64,000 nt of DNA from Mucilaginibacter ginsenosidivorax (GTDB taxonomy: Bacteria > Bacteroidota > Bacteroidia > Sphingobacteriales > Sphingobacteriaceae). The notes below the pieces were generated by a model. The model was not told the DNA's origin. It searched no databases and saw only the letters and a list, made by a program, of their open reading frames with translations. Numbering within the stretch: position 1 is the stretch's first letter; each line of letters starts with the position of its first letter. The DNA is taken from positions 744,001 to 808,000 of the forward strand of contig NZ_CP042437.1 in assembly GCF_007971525.1 (NCBI RefSeq). Direction: 5' to 3'. Shown in pieces: positions 25,283-33,406 of this stretch. Made by a program: the position numbers and the translations under genes.

Positions 25283-26446
25283 ATGTCAACAACAATCGAT
25301 CTTACTCCGCGCGACCTGGCAAAAGGCACCACTTTCGCTTTATCATCCAATGAATGGTTATCAATACAGGTATTTGTTACCGGTGCCATGCTATTGCCAA
25401 CAACCACAGCACTTTTGCAAAAAACGCTGCCTGCCGTTCCGTCCGGCGGAATTGAACAGTTTCAACCCCTTGTTGATGGGTACAAAAATCTATATGATAT
25501 TTGCCAAACTTTTGATACCGTTACCAAGCCCGACAGCGTAAAATGCGCTTCGGATCTGATTGCTTACAATGTTTCAGTCCCGATATTTTACCGGGCTATT
25601 TTAGCATTAATGTTAAAAATTGAAGCCGACCCCACCGATACCGTATCAATTACCCACCTGAAACAAACTTTGCAGGTAATGATCAATAAAGCGCAGGCTT
25701 TTTCAACACATGCCACTAATGTTGCGGCAGCCATGCAAAAATTCTCTTTAGATACATCAGTTAATGAAGCTGCTATCGGCACATTGTTTAAAACTTATAG
25801 CGACAAGATATCAGGAACAAGCGGAACTATTAAAACAATGCAAGCCCAGCTGGCACAGGATAAGGCCGATCTGTCTGACGCCGAAGACGAATACAAGCAT
25901 GACATTATCGTAGCTGCCACATCAGCAAGTTACGCCTGGATATGGCCTTGTGGCTCAATCGCCGCAGGAATTGTGGCCGGAATTTATGGCAAAAAAGCAA
26001 CCGACGCAAAAGCAAGAATAGACGCGCTTAGCGATCTGGTGAACGGCCTTGAGGCCAAGATTGCCGCCGACGCTACACTTGTGCTTGATTTAACCCGCAT
26101 TAATTCTGACATCACCGGTATTACTAAAAAGATAGATGGCGCTCTTCCGGCCATTCAGAAAATACAAGGCATGTGGAGTGCACTAAAGGACGACCTTTCC
26201 AGTATCCTGACCACTATTAGCGGCGAAATTGTAGATATGCCATCATTTATTGCCGGGCTTGGAATTGAGGAGGCTATTGTATTATGGCAAAAAGTAGCCG
26301 ATGAGGCAGATAATTATCGTATTAACGCATATATTACTGTTGTACCCAACTCAACTGTGGCTTTCTATGCTGCAACTCATCTTAAAAAGATGCTGACCCG
26401 CAAAAACAGGGTAAGCATACACCAGCCAGAAGATACAGCAGCTTAA
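25283..26446 (+). CDS. ClyA/xenorhabdolysin-A-like alpha pore-forming toxin subunit
   Basis: Predicted helical pore-forming toxin component, 387 residues, no signal peptide. The body is long amphipathic helices; one hydrophobic hairpin at about 208-236 (YAWIWPCGSIAAGIVAGIYG) interrupts them, directly after a charged coiled coil (about 180-205), the arrangement of the tongue/head of ClyA, HBL/Nhe and XaxA/YaxA toxins. GMWSALKDDL (about 296-305) and SFIAGLGIEEAIVLW (321-335) recur in the third gene of the run. Early segment EQFQPLVDGYKNL also suits the XaxA type. Family assignment is by eye; target cells unknown. First of four same-strand genes. Confidence 0.65.
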   Translation: MSTTIDLTPRDLAKGTTFALSSNEWLSIQVFVTGAMLLPTTTALLQKTLPAVPSGGIEQFQPLVDGYKNLYDICQTFDTVTKPDSVKCASDLIAYNVSVPIFYRAILALMLKIEADPTDTVSITHLKQTLQVMINKAQAFSTHATNVAAAMQKFSLDTSVNEAAIGTLFKTYSDKISGTSGTIKTMQAQLAQDKADLSDAEDEYKHDIIVAATSASYAWIWPCGSIAAGIVAGIYGKKATDAKARIDALSDLVNGLEAKIAADATLVLDLTRINSDITGITKKIDGALPAIQKIQGMWSALKDDLSSILTTISGEIVDMPSFIAGLGIEEAIVLWQKVADEADNYRINAYITVVPNSTVAFYAATHLKKMLTRKNRVSIHQPEDTAA

Positions 26447-26469
26447 AAAAAACAAGATGCCTTATAAAC

Positions 26470-26496
26470 ACGTGCCGGGCGAAAAACCCGGCATGT
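26470..26496 (+). other. strong intercistronic hairpin between toxin-like genes 1 and 2
   Basis: ACGTGCCGGG and CCCGGCATGT form a 10-bp stem (one G-T) around a CGAAAAA loop in the 82-bp gap. No T run follows, so it looks like an mRNA-stabilising or expression-setting hairpin rather than a terminator. Confidence 0.6.
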
Positions 26497-26528
26497 AAAT
26501 GTTAACCTAACTTTCTAATTCCCTCAAA

Positions 26529-28886
26529 ATGGCAATTTCAGTACATGACAAAAAAGACTGGGCCGATTATTATAAAAACGCCCAGGCATTAAATAAAATA
26601 CCTTGCACAACTGCTACCATACCCTTCAACGGTCAGCTTATTTTTCGCGACCTGGTTGTGGATATGGACGAAGTGCTGGCCGCCGCCGATAAACACAAAT
26701 CGGTTATTGTGTACATCATTGCAGATATTGTAAAGATGCCGGCTGCAAATATCCAGCTTTTTAACCGTGGTATATTCATCATCAGCCGCAGGCTGGTTTG
26801 CAACTCATCCGTGGTTACCATGGATTTTAGCTCAAACAACGCAGCTACTTTTATGCTGTTTGCTACAGAAATTAGTGGCGACCTAAAAATAAACACCCTG
26901 GGCCCAAAGGCCGATGAAAATAAGAATTTTGCCCTCACCGATTTTCCGGGCTTAGGTATTCATGTTAAACACGCCAATTATAAAACCCAAATTGTCGACC
27001 TATACTCAAAGGATCTTAAGCTCATTACCGATAACCCGGCACATCCGTTGCCTGGTACCGAGTTGCAGCTCACCCTGTCCTCGCTTTACCAGTTTAGTAC
27101 ACGCCTGATAGATACCGAACCAGCTGCGGCAAGGGCTATACTTGCCTGGGTTAAAGCTGCTTCTCAAAATAATATTCCCCTTGCCGATCTTTACTATCAA
27201 AGTTCGGCGCTGCTGGGCGAACTTACCCTTGAAGCCAGCAATTTAAATTTTGTGCCGCTGCTTAGCGCCGATATTTACGAAACACTTGCCGGGGCCTACC
27301 TGGCATCTGTTGCCAATTATGAAACCCAGTACAATCTGGTAACCCAGGATGCGGTAAGTAAAGCCGATCAGATTAGGGCCGGGCATCAAATGCTTACTTA
27401 TTTTAGCAATACAGATGCATTTACCGACAGTTTAATCAAACAAGCCGTATCTAACCTTGATGCTGCAAAAAGCGCATATGATCAGGCACAAGCCAACATG
27501 ACATCGGCAAATTTAGCCAGTATGCGTGCTGCCGCCGACTTTAAAGCTGGTGTAGCAATCTGGGAGCGGGACCAAACGTTAAAAGCTGCTTTTGAGATAT
27601 GTATGGCCGTGGGTACTTTTGCTGCATCTATAGGTGCAATGTGCGTTGGCGATGTAGCCGCTGCCGGCGCCACTGCCGGTGCGGTGGCCCAGGCAGGAAA
27701 AGCAGCAGCAGCCGCGGCAGATTCGGCAAAAACCGTATCAAAATTTGCAACTGCTATTGGTAACCTATCCAAAGCCATGTCAAAGCTGGAAAACATAGCC
27801 AAGATGCTGCAAAACACCTTTAAATTCATGAATGATTTAAGAGAAGTTGCAAAAAAAATGGATTATACCAAAGCGGTTACCGACTTTGAAATACCTGATG
27901 CCGCCGACATTTCAAGCCAGGCCGAGTGGGACATTTTTCGGTTACAGGTAGATGATATGATGAAGGGTGCGGAAAATGCAAGTATTGCCGGCGCTGCAGA
28001 ATACCGCCAGCAACTGGATATCCTTTCTATATACGGAAAGGCGCAATCAGCCGCGCAGGCAGCCATGGTACAGGTTACACAGGAACTGGCCAGGCTTTAC
28101 ATGCAAAAAAAGGTAAGCGCAAATATGATCGAATCATATAAAAATTATCTTAAAGCGCTTGAAGGCGATATCGCGACGGATAAAAATACCCTGCACAACG
28201 TTTACGTATTGCAGATGAATATGAAAACCTATATGTACCTGGCCATCAGGAATTATACCCGGGCTTATAAATACTGGGCCTTGCAGGACTCCTCAGTCGC
28301 CCCATCTATTTTAAAAACAGCCGCCTTACTTACAACGGATGTGGCCAATATGAAAAAAGACCGTGCTGAAGCCCTGGAGAAATTTAAGCCGAAACCATCG
28401 GATTTTGAAGCATCAGAAGAAGGTTACAGTGTACATATAACAGATGCCGACGCAATTGCTGCATTTGTAAAAGATGCGCAAATTACCATAGCTGTTGGAA
28501 TGGATACCGAAGTATTTGAGAACATGCACCGGGTAAGGTTAAATAAAGTGCAGGCATGGCTACATGGCATTAAGGCAACAAAGATGATTACGGTAACCAT
28601 CTGCAGTTCTGGCATATATGCCGACCGGTTTAATAAAGAGAAATTTAGCTTTAGCAGTACCCCTGCTGAGCTGACATTTGCGTACCATGAAGAGAATGGT
28701 GAAATTTTGATTGATACCCCCGGGGCCATCAGTAAGGAATTGCAGGCAGCTTATTTTCAACCCACTCCTTTTACAGAATGGACTATCTCGGTAAATAAAA
28801 AGATGCCCCGGAGTCAGGTTAGCAAAATAACGCTGTCATTCGCCGGAACTTCGATACATACTAAATCTGCGAAAAGAATCGCATAA
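26529..28886 (+). CDS. large partner protein of the toxin-like run, 785 aa, family not recognised
   Basis: I do not recognise the whole protein. Residues about 25-165 look beta-rich (GQLIFRDLVVDMDEVL, VIVYIIADIV, GIFIISRRLV). Residues 175-345 are helical. A hydrophobic Ala/Gly-rich stretch at about 354-398 (AVGTFAASIGAMCVG and following) could insert in a membrane and is followed by long helices to about 620 (coiled-coil-like KAMSKLENIAKML). The last 140 residues are again beta-rich; phrases such as HRVRLNKVQAWLHG and PFTEWTISV faintly recall the C-terminal beta domain of Tc-toxin A components. No signal peptide. Its stop is 4 bp before the next ATG, indicating tight coupling. Confidence 0.55.
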   Translation: MAISVHDKKDWADYYKNAQALNKIPCTTATIPFNGQLIFRDLVVDMDEVLAAADKHKSVIVYIIADIVKMPAANIQLFNRGIFIISRRLVCNSSVVTMDFSSNNAATFMLFATEISGDLKINTLGPKADENKNFALTDFPGLGIHVKHANYKTQIVDLYSKDLKLITDNPAHPLPGTELQLTLSSLYQFSTRLIDTEPAAARAILAWVKAASQNNIPLADLYYQSSALLGELTLEASNLNFVPLLSADIYETLAGAYLASVANYETQYNLVTQDAVSKADQIRAGHQMLTYFSNTDAFTDSLIKQAVSNLDAAKSAYDQAQANMTSANLASMRAAADFKAGVAIWERDQTLKAAFEICMAVGTFAASIGAMCVGDVAAAGATAGAVAQAGKAAAAAADSAKTVSKFATAIGNLSKAMSKLENIAKMLQNTFKFMNDLREVAKKMDYTKAVTDFEIPDAADISSQAEWDIFRLQVDDMMKGAENASIAGAAEYRQQLDILSIYGKAQSAAQAAMVQVTQELARLYMQKKVSANMIESYKNYLKALEGDIATDKNTLHNVYVLQMNMKTYMYLAIRNYTRAYKYWALQDSSVAPSILKTAALLTTDVANMKKDRAEALEKFKPKPSDFEASEEGYSVHITDADAIAAFVKDAQITIAVGMDTEVFENMHRVRLNKVQAWLHGIKATKMITVTICSSGIYADRFNKEKFSFSSTPAELTFAYHEENGEILIDTPGAISKELQAAYFQPTPFTEWTISVNKKMPRSQVSKITLSFAGTSIHTKSAKRIA

Positions 28887-28890
28887 AAAC

Positions 28891-29580
28891 ATGGCAATTA
28901 CAGAACGATCATTAACTGCGCTTAATATGGACGCGTTGTTTACCATCCCCAAAACGGATATGGATGCTATTAAAGCACGTGTAAAAACCTGCAAACAGGG
29001 AGCCGCTATTAAGGATATCATCACGCGGCACCTTCCTCATTTTCCAGATGCGCTTGCCGCCGCCTACCTGTGGGACACTGACATTGCCCCACAGATGAAG
29101 GCTCAGTGTAATTTGCTGATGGCATATGCAACAAAAGCCAAAGCTGATTTTTCGGCGCTGAACATTGCGGTGCAGCAATTAATTATCAGTGAGCAGGATA
29201 TGACACCCGCAGTACAGCAACAGGCGGCAACTGCGGTAGCTGCCTTATATGAATCAACCAAGGGTCTTTCTGCTTCTTTTATCAATATTGTAAATCAGGT
29301 TTTTACTTTCAACAAAGCCAATAATAATCTTGATAGTGATATTGCCGGTACAGAATTTGGTTTTATGAAAGAAATAACCGCAAGTATAGCCGTGCTTGAC
29401 CATGCCACCGGAAGCATCCGGGGGGCATGGTCGGCACTTGCCGATGACCTGGAAGCCATTGCAAAAACAAGCCAGGTTGATTTTTCAATCCCCTTTATAG
29501 CAGGCCTGAGCCTCTCCGTAGCAATAGCAGCATGGGATCAGCTTCAAACAGAGTGTGATGCATTTTTAAACTCGCGATAA
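28891..29580 (+). CDS. small helical subunit related to the first toxin-like gene
   Basis: 229 residues, almost entirely helical, no signal peptide. GSIRGAWSALADDLEAI (about 174-190) and IPFIAGLSLSVAIAAW (200-215) align with KIQGMWSALKDDLSSI and PSFIAGLGIEEAIVLW of gene 1, so the two share an ancestor. It lacks the hydrophobic hairpin of gene 1 (the region about 135-160 is polar: FNKANNNLDSDIAG). By analogy with multi-component alpha pore-forming toxins it may be the non-inserting subunit. Starts 4 bp after gene 2. Confidence 0.55.
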   Translation: MAITERSLTALNMDALFTIPKTDMDAIKARVKTCKQGAAIKDIITRHLPHFPDALAAAYLWDTDIAPQMKAQCNLLMAYATKAKADFSALNIAVQQLIISEQDMTPAVQQQAATAVAALYESTKGLSASFINIVNQVFTFNKANNNLDSDIAGTEFGFMKEITASIAVLDHATGSIRGAWSALADDLEAIAKTSQVDFSIPFIAGLSLSVAIAAWDQLQTECDAFLNSR

Positions 29581-29681
29581 ACGGTAACAAAATTTTAAAA
29601 AAGCCGCCGGGACCCGGTAACAAAAAAATCATGTGTCACAATCACATTTTACTTTTATAAACCAATTTAATCTACAAAACT

Positions 29682-30404
29682 ATGCCACCGATTAACTACG
29701 CCAATCCCATGCAGGGAAAACTATTTTCGCTGGCACACGGCAAAGGCAGCTTAAGTGGCGCTTTTCAGGATGTTACCATCATTTACCCGATGCCGAAGCC
29801 TGGTTATCCCCCTATCCCGCCTCCGGCACCCGTAGATCTCGGGATAGATAGGATTACAGATATTATGAGTAATAATATAATTGACCATTGTATACAATGG
29901 TCATTCATCAGCCTCACTGATAACAAATTTATGCTCACCTGCCGTAGCCCGCGAACAAAAAAAACACACGTGATGACCTGTAGCGAATACCCCAATATTT
30001 GCAAAACAGTTAAAGTAAATAATTTCGATCTTCCTGTTAATACAGAAAATGTAAGCCGGGATAACCAGTTCACGTTGTTCTATGTAGAACAAAGTCCGTG
30101 TTTTTTTTATTTGAAAAATGCTGATAATTTGTACCTGGCCACAACCACAGAATCTATAGAGATATTGGGACTAACCATCGGGATATTAACCTTTTTTACC
30201 GAAGAACAAAAAAACAACCCGGCTATTAACGCCAACTGCGTTTGGTTCATAGACACCATTGTTAACAAGATTCGCCAGGGAGCCGGTGATGTTATTTTTA
30301 TTGAAGATGAAGATGTTAAACGGCCTGTGTCATTTGCCGATATCTCAAAAAAAGTGAACAAAACCATTGATATAGCTTATCTTAATGAGTTGATGGGAAG
30401 ATGA
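29682..30404 (+). CDS. unknown fourth protein of the toxin-like run, 240 aa
   Basis: I do not recognise a family. No signal peptide. A proline-rich segment (PKPGYPPIPPPAPVD, about 38-52) precedes a beta-rich domain with Trp/Phe-centred strands (QWSFISLTDNKFMLTC, NQFTLFYVEQSPCFFYL, NADNLYLATT), a texture that could fit a beta-trefoil or other ligand-binding fold (weak). The C-terminus is acidic then helical. A 101-bp gap separates it from gene 3. It could be a receptor-binding, accessory or self-protection protein; nothing decides among these. A perfect 22-bp palindrome lies inside it at 29882-29903. Confidence 0.55.
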   Translation: MPPINYANPMQGKLFSLAHGKGSLSGAFQDVTIIYPMPKPGYPPIPPPAPVDLGIDRITDIMSNNIIDHCIQWSFISLTDNKFMLTCRSPRTKKTHVMTCSEYPNICKTVKVNNFDLPVNTENVSRDNQFTLFYVEQSPCFFYLKNADNLYLATTTESIEILGLTIGILTFFTEEQKNNPAINANCVWFIDTIVNKIRQGAGDVIFIEDEDVKRPVSFADISKKVNKTIDIAYLNELMGR

Positions 30405-30597
30405 TCTGACATAAAGATGCAGGGCTCCCTCCCTAATGTCATTAAGTTTAATTAAGAACCTCCCGATGATTAAGCCCACTTAAAATCTTTCTGCTGATTA
30501 GCGGAAAGACTTTAAAAAAGTGTAGTTAAAGTCCCCCGGCTACTGTGTGTACACATCTTTAAAACAAAAGAAAATGCTATTTCGAACGAGGTACGGG

Positions 30598-30661
30598 GAA
30601 AAATCCTATACGTCATGCATCCAACCATGCAAATTTGCAAGCATGACGTATAGGATTTTTC
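30598..30661. repeat. perfect 21-bp inverted repeat after the toxin-like run
   Basis: Arms 30598-30618 and 30641-30661 are exact complements (core TCCTATACGTCATGC) around a 22-nt loop that itself contains TGCAAATTTGCA. The outer ends are GAAAAA/TTTTTC, so it could act as a terminator in both directions; the long perfect stem also suits a MITE or element end. Confidence 0.75.
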
Positions 30662-30808
30662 GCTACGCTCAAAAGATAGTTTCTCCCTCCTTCCTGCCCC
30701 AAACTCCTTATAAATTCAGGATAGATAAGTCAGCCCGGTTCCCTTAAAACCGGCTTACTTTTTCAAACAAATAGATATATTTACGGCTTAAGCGTTAATA
30801 ACAAATCC

Positions 30809-31672
30809 ATGAATAAACAACCCCGGTATATTGACCCGATGACCGACTTTGCCTTTAAACGGCTTTTCGGCAGCGACCCCAATAAAGACCTGCTTATTGC
30901 TTTTTTAAATGAGGTATTCCGTGGGCGAAAACTTATTGCTGATTTGGTTTACAATAAAAATGAGCATCCAGGTGAAACAAAACATGAAGGTGGAGCAATA
31001 TTCGATCTGCTTTGTACCGGTACCGACGGAGAGCAATTTATTATTGAAGTACAACGCGGCAAACAAGAAAAGTTTAAACAACGAGCATTGTTTTATACCA
31101 GTCGTCTTATTAGCGAACAAGCGCCCAAGGGTAAGCGAAGTGAGTGGGCTTACAATATAAGTGGTGTTTATTTAATTGCATTGTTGGAAGATTTTGTTTT
31201 GGATGATAGCCCTGCTGCTGAGTATCTGCATGATATTTGCCTGTGTAACAGAGATACAGGTAAAATATTTTACGATGAATTAGGCTACACCTATATTGAA
31301 TTGCGTAACTTTGTAAAATTGGATAATGAACTGGAAACAGACCTTGACCGATGGCTTTTTGTGCTGAACAATATGAGCAGCATGGACAAGTTACCGGCTT
31401 ATTTGAGAAAGCCGGTTTTTGAAAAACTATTTAACATAGCAGAATATAGCAACCTGACAAAGGAGGAAAAAATGTTGTACGATAGCAGCTTAAAACAAAA
31501 ATGGGATAACAAAAACGTGCTTGACTATGCGGTAAAAGAGGCCGATAAAATTGTCCGTGAATCTTTTGTTAAAAACCTTATTCAAGATACCGATTTTGAT
31601 GACCGAAAAATAGCTTCATTAGCTTCAGTTGATACAGTTTTTGTTGAAAATGTGCGAAAAGGTTTAAGGTAA
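30809..31672 (+). CDS. rpn-2: second Rpn-family PD-(D/E)XK nuclease
   Basis: 287 residues, close homologue of rpn-1 in the first approximately 230 residues: YIDPMTDFAFKRLFGSDPNK, AIFDLLCTG and FIIEVQR carry the signature and catalytic D/ExQ. The tail differs: after MLYDSSLKQKWDNKNVLDYA it has VKEADKIVRESFVKNLIQDT instead of the (M/I)EKG repeats. AAAGGAGGAAAAA before an in-frame ATG at 31472 again creates an internal Shine-Dalgarno/start pair (GGAGG to ATG 5 nt; 66-residue product). It closes the island bracketed by rpn genes. Confidence 0.87.
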   Translation: MNKQPRYIDPMTDFAFKRLFGSDPNKDLLIAFLNEVFRGRKLIADLVYNKNEHPGETKHEGGAIFDLLCTGTDGEQFIIEVQRGKQEKFKQRALFYTSRLISEQAPKGKRSEWAYNISGVYLIALLEDFVLDDSPAAEYLHDICLCNRDTGKIFYDELGYTYIELRNFVKLDNELETDLDRWLFVLNNMSSMDKLPAYLRKPVFEKLFNIAEYSNLTKEEKMLYDSSLKQKWDNKNVLDYAVKEADKIVRESFVKNLIQDTDFDDRKIASLASVDTVFVENVRKGLR

Positions 31673-31719
31673 TATTTATCACCTGATATTTGTAACCTTC
31701 CCTTATAGACGCGTTACAA

Positions 31720-32016
31720 CAACTGAACAACATGAGCAACATAGATAAGCTACCGGCTTATTTAAGAAAGCAGGCTTATGAAAAACTGTATGACATAGCA
31801 AAGTATGGCAACCAGACAAAAACGATGTACGATAGCAGCTTAAAATACAAATGGGACAATAAGAATGTGGTTGATTATGCCTGGCAGGAAGGTATGGAAA
31901 AAGGTGAGTATAAAAAGGCCTTAGATATTGCCCGTGAAATGAAAAAAGACGGCCTGCCACTTGCCCAAATCTCAAAGTTTACCAAACTATCTGCCGAAGA
32001 CATAGAAAAGCTTTAG
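31720..32016 (+). pseudogene. C-terminal rpn fragment after rpn-2
   Basis: Homology to Rpn proteins resumes at about 31720 (LNNMSNIDKLPAYLRK) and continues to AEDIEKL, covering the C-terminal approximately 98 residues. It resembles the rpn-1 tail (GEYKKALDIAREMKKDGLPL) more than that of rpn-2. The segment that encodes LTKEEK with its Shine-Dalgarno is deleted (GNQTKTMYDSS), so unlike the first fragment there is no obvious ribosome site before the inner ATG at 31825. An ATG at 31732 would give 94 residues. Probably a decaying remnant. Confidence 0.6.
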
Positions 32017-32192
32017 TTGAGCATCGGTTCATTGTTTTAATTATAAATAGTGTGGCGCTTGTCAAAGCCCCCCCGGGGAAACAAGCTGTTTTACTTATTT
32101 TACTTATTTTACTTTGCGTCTTTGCGCGAAAAACCTATAAACAAGATCATAGCGGGTCTGCTTCTTTTTTTTGCTAATTTTACACCTTCAAA

Positions 32193-33323
32193 ATGAAATT
32201 TAAATTAGCAGCACAAGACCCTCTTTCAAAGGCCCGTGCCGGTGAAATTACCACCGACCATGGCACTATTGAAACCCCCATATTTATGCCCGTTGGCACG
32301 GCCGGCACGGTAAAAGCGGTGCACCAGCGCGAGCTTAAAACGGATATACAAGCACAGATTATTTTAGGAAACACCTATCATTTATACCTGCGACCAGGAC
32401 TAAACACGCTGGAAAGCGCCGGCGGCCTGCATAAATTTAATGGCTGGGATGGCCCTATTTTAACTGATAGTGGCGGCTACCAGGTGTATTCGCTTACAGA
32501 AGTACGTAAGATAAAGGAGGAAGGCGTAACCTTCCGTTCGCATATTGATGGGTCAAAACACCTGTTTACACCCGAAAATGTGATGGATATTCAGCGTGTT
32601 ATTGGCGCCGATATCATCATGGCTTTTGACGAATGCACCCCCTATCCCTGCGAATATGGTTATGCCCGGCGGTCGATAGAAATGACGCATCGCTGGCTCA
32701 AAAGATGCTGCGACAGGTTTGATAGTACGGAGCCAAAATATGGCTACAACCAAACACTTTTCCCTATTGTACAAGGCTCGGTTTATAAAGATTTAAGGGT
32801 AAAATCGGCCGAAGTTATCGCTTCTTTTGAGCGCGAAGGCAACGCCATAGGCGGCCTTTCGGTAGGCGAACCAGCCGAAGAAATGTACGCCATGACCGAA
32901 ATTGTATGCAATATTTTGCCCGAACACAAGCCCCGTTACCTGATGGGCGTAGGCACACCTATCAATTTATTGGAAAATATTGCCCTCGGAATTGATATGT
33001 TTGATTGCGTAATGCCTACCCGCAATGCCCGCAACGGCATGCTTTTTACCAAAAACGGCATCATTAATATCAAGAATGAAAAGTGGAAAAACGACCTTAG
33101 TCCGATAGAAGACGACAGCGATTTATTTGCAGATAAGGAATACAGCAAGGCTTATTTACGCCATTTGATTCACTCCGGCGAGATGCTTGGGGCACAAATT
33201 GCCACCCTGCACAACCTCCATTTTTACCTTTGGCTGGTTAAGGAAGCGCGTAAAAAGATCATCAGCGGCGAGTTTTATGCCTGGAAAAACGTAATGGTTG
33301 GCCGCCTTGGCCAGCGATTATAA
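32193..33323 (+). CDS. tgt: tRNA-guanine transglycosylase (queuine tRNA-ribosyltransferase)
   Basis: Inserts preQ1 at tRNA wobble position 34. Conserved TDSGGYQVYSL (catalytic Asp region), DIIMAFDECTPYP, GGLSVGEPAEEMY and DCVMPTRNARNGMLF (nucleophile Asp, about residue 268) are all present. The C-terminal zinc site, usually CxCxxC plus His, is altered: the cysteines are replaced by the acidic stretch EDDSDLFADKEYSKAYLRHL, although the later TLHNLHFYLWLV His is kept. Length (376) is normal. Heads a housekeeping run with an LptF/G permease 83 bp downstream. Confidence 0.94.
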   Translation: MKFKLAAQDPLSKARAGEITTDHGTIETPIFMPVGTAGTVKAVHQRELKTDIQAQIILGNTYHLYLRPGLNTLESAGGLHKFNGWDGPILTDSGGYQVYSLTEVRKIKEEGVTFRSHIDGSKHLFTPENVMDIQRVIGADIIMAFDECTPYPCEYGYARRSIEMTHRWLKRCCDRFDSTEPKYGYNQTLFPIVQGSVYKDLRVKSAEVIASFEREGNAIGGLSVGEPAEEMYAMTEIVCNILPEHKPRYLMGVGTPINLLENIALGIDMFDCVMPTRNARNGMLFTKNGIINIKNEKWKNDLSPIEDDSDLFADKEYSKAYLRHLIHSGEMLGAQIATLHNLHFYLWLVKEARKKIISGEFYAWKNVMVGRLGQRL

Positions 33324-33406
33324 TTGCAGGTTAATCAAATAATGCAGCATAAAAAGCGTTGCTTACATAATATAAACCATGGTTTTAAAAAACATTTAAT
33401 CTGCCG

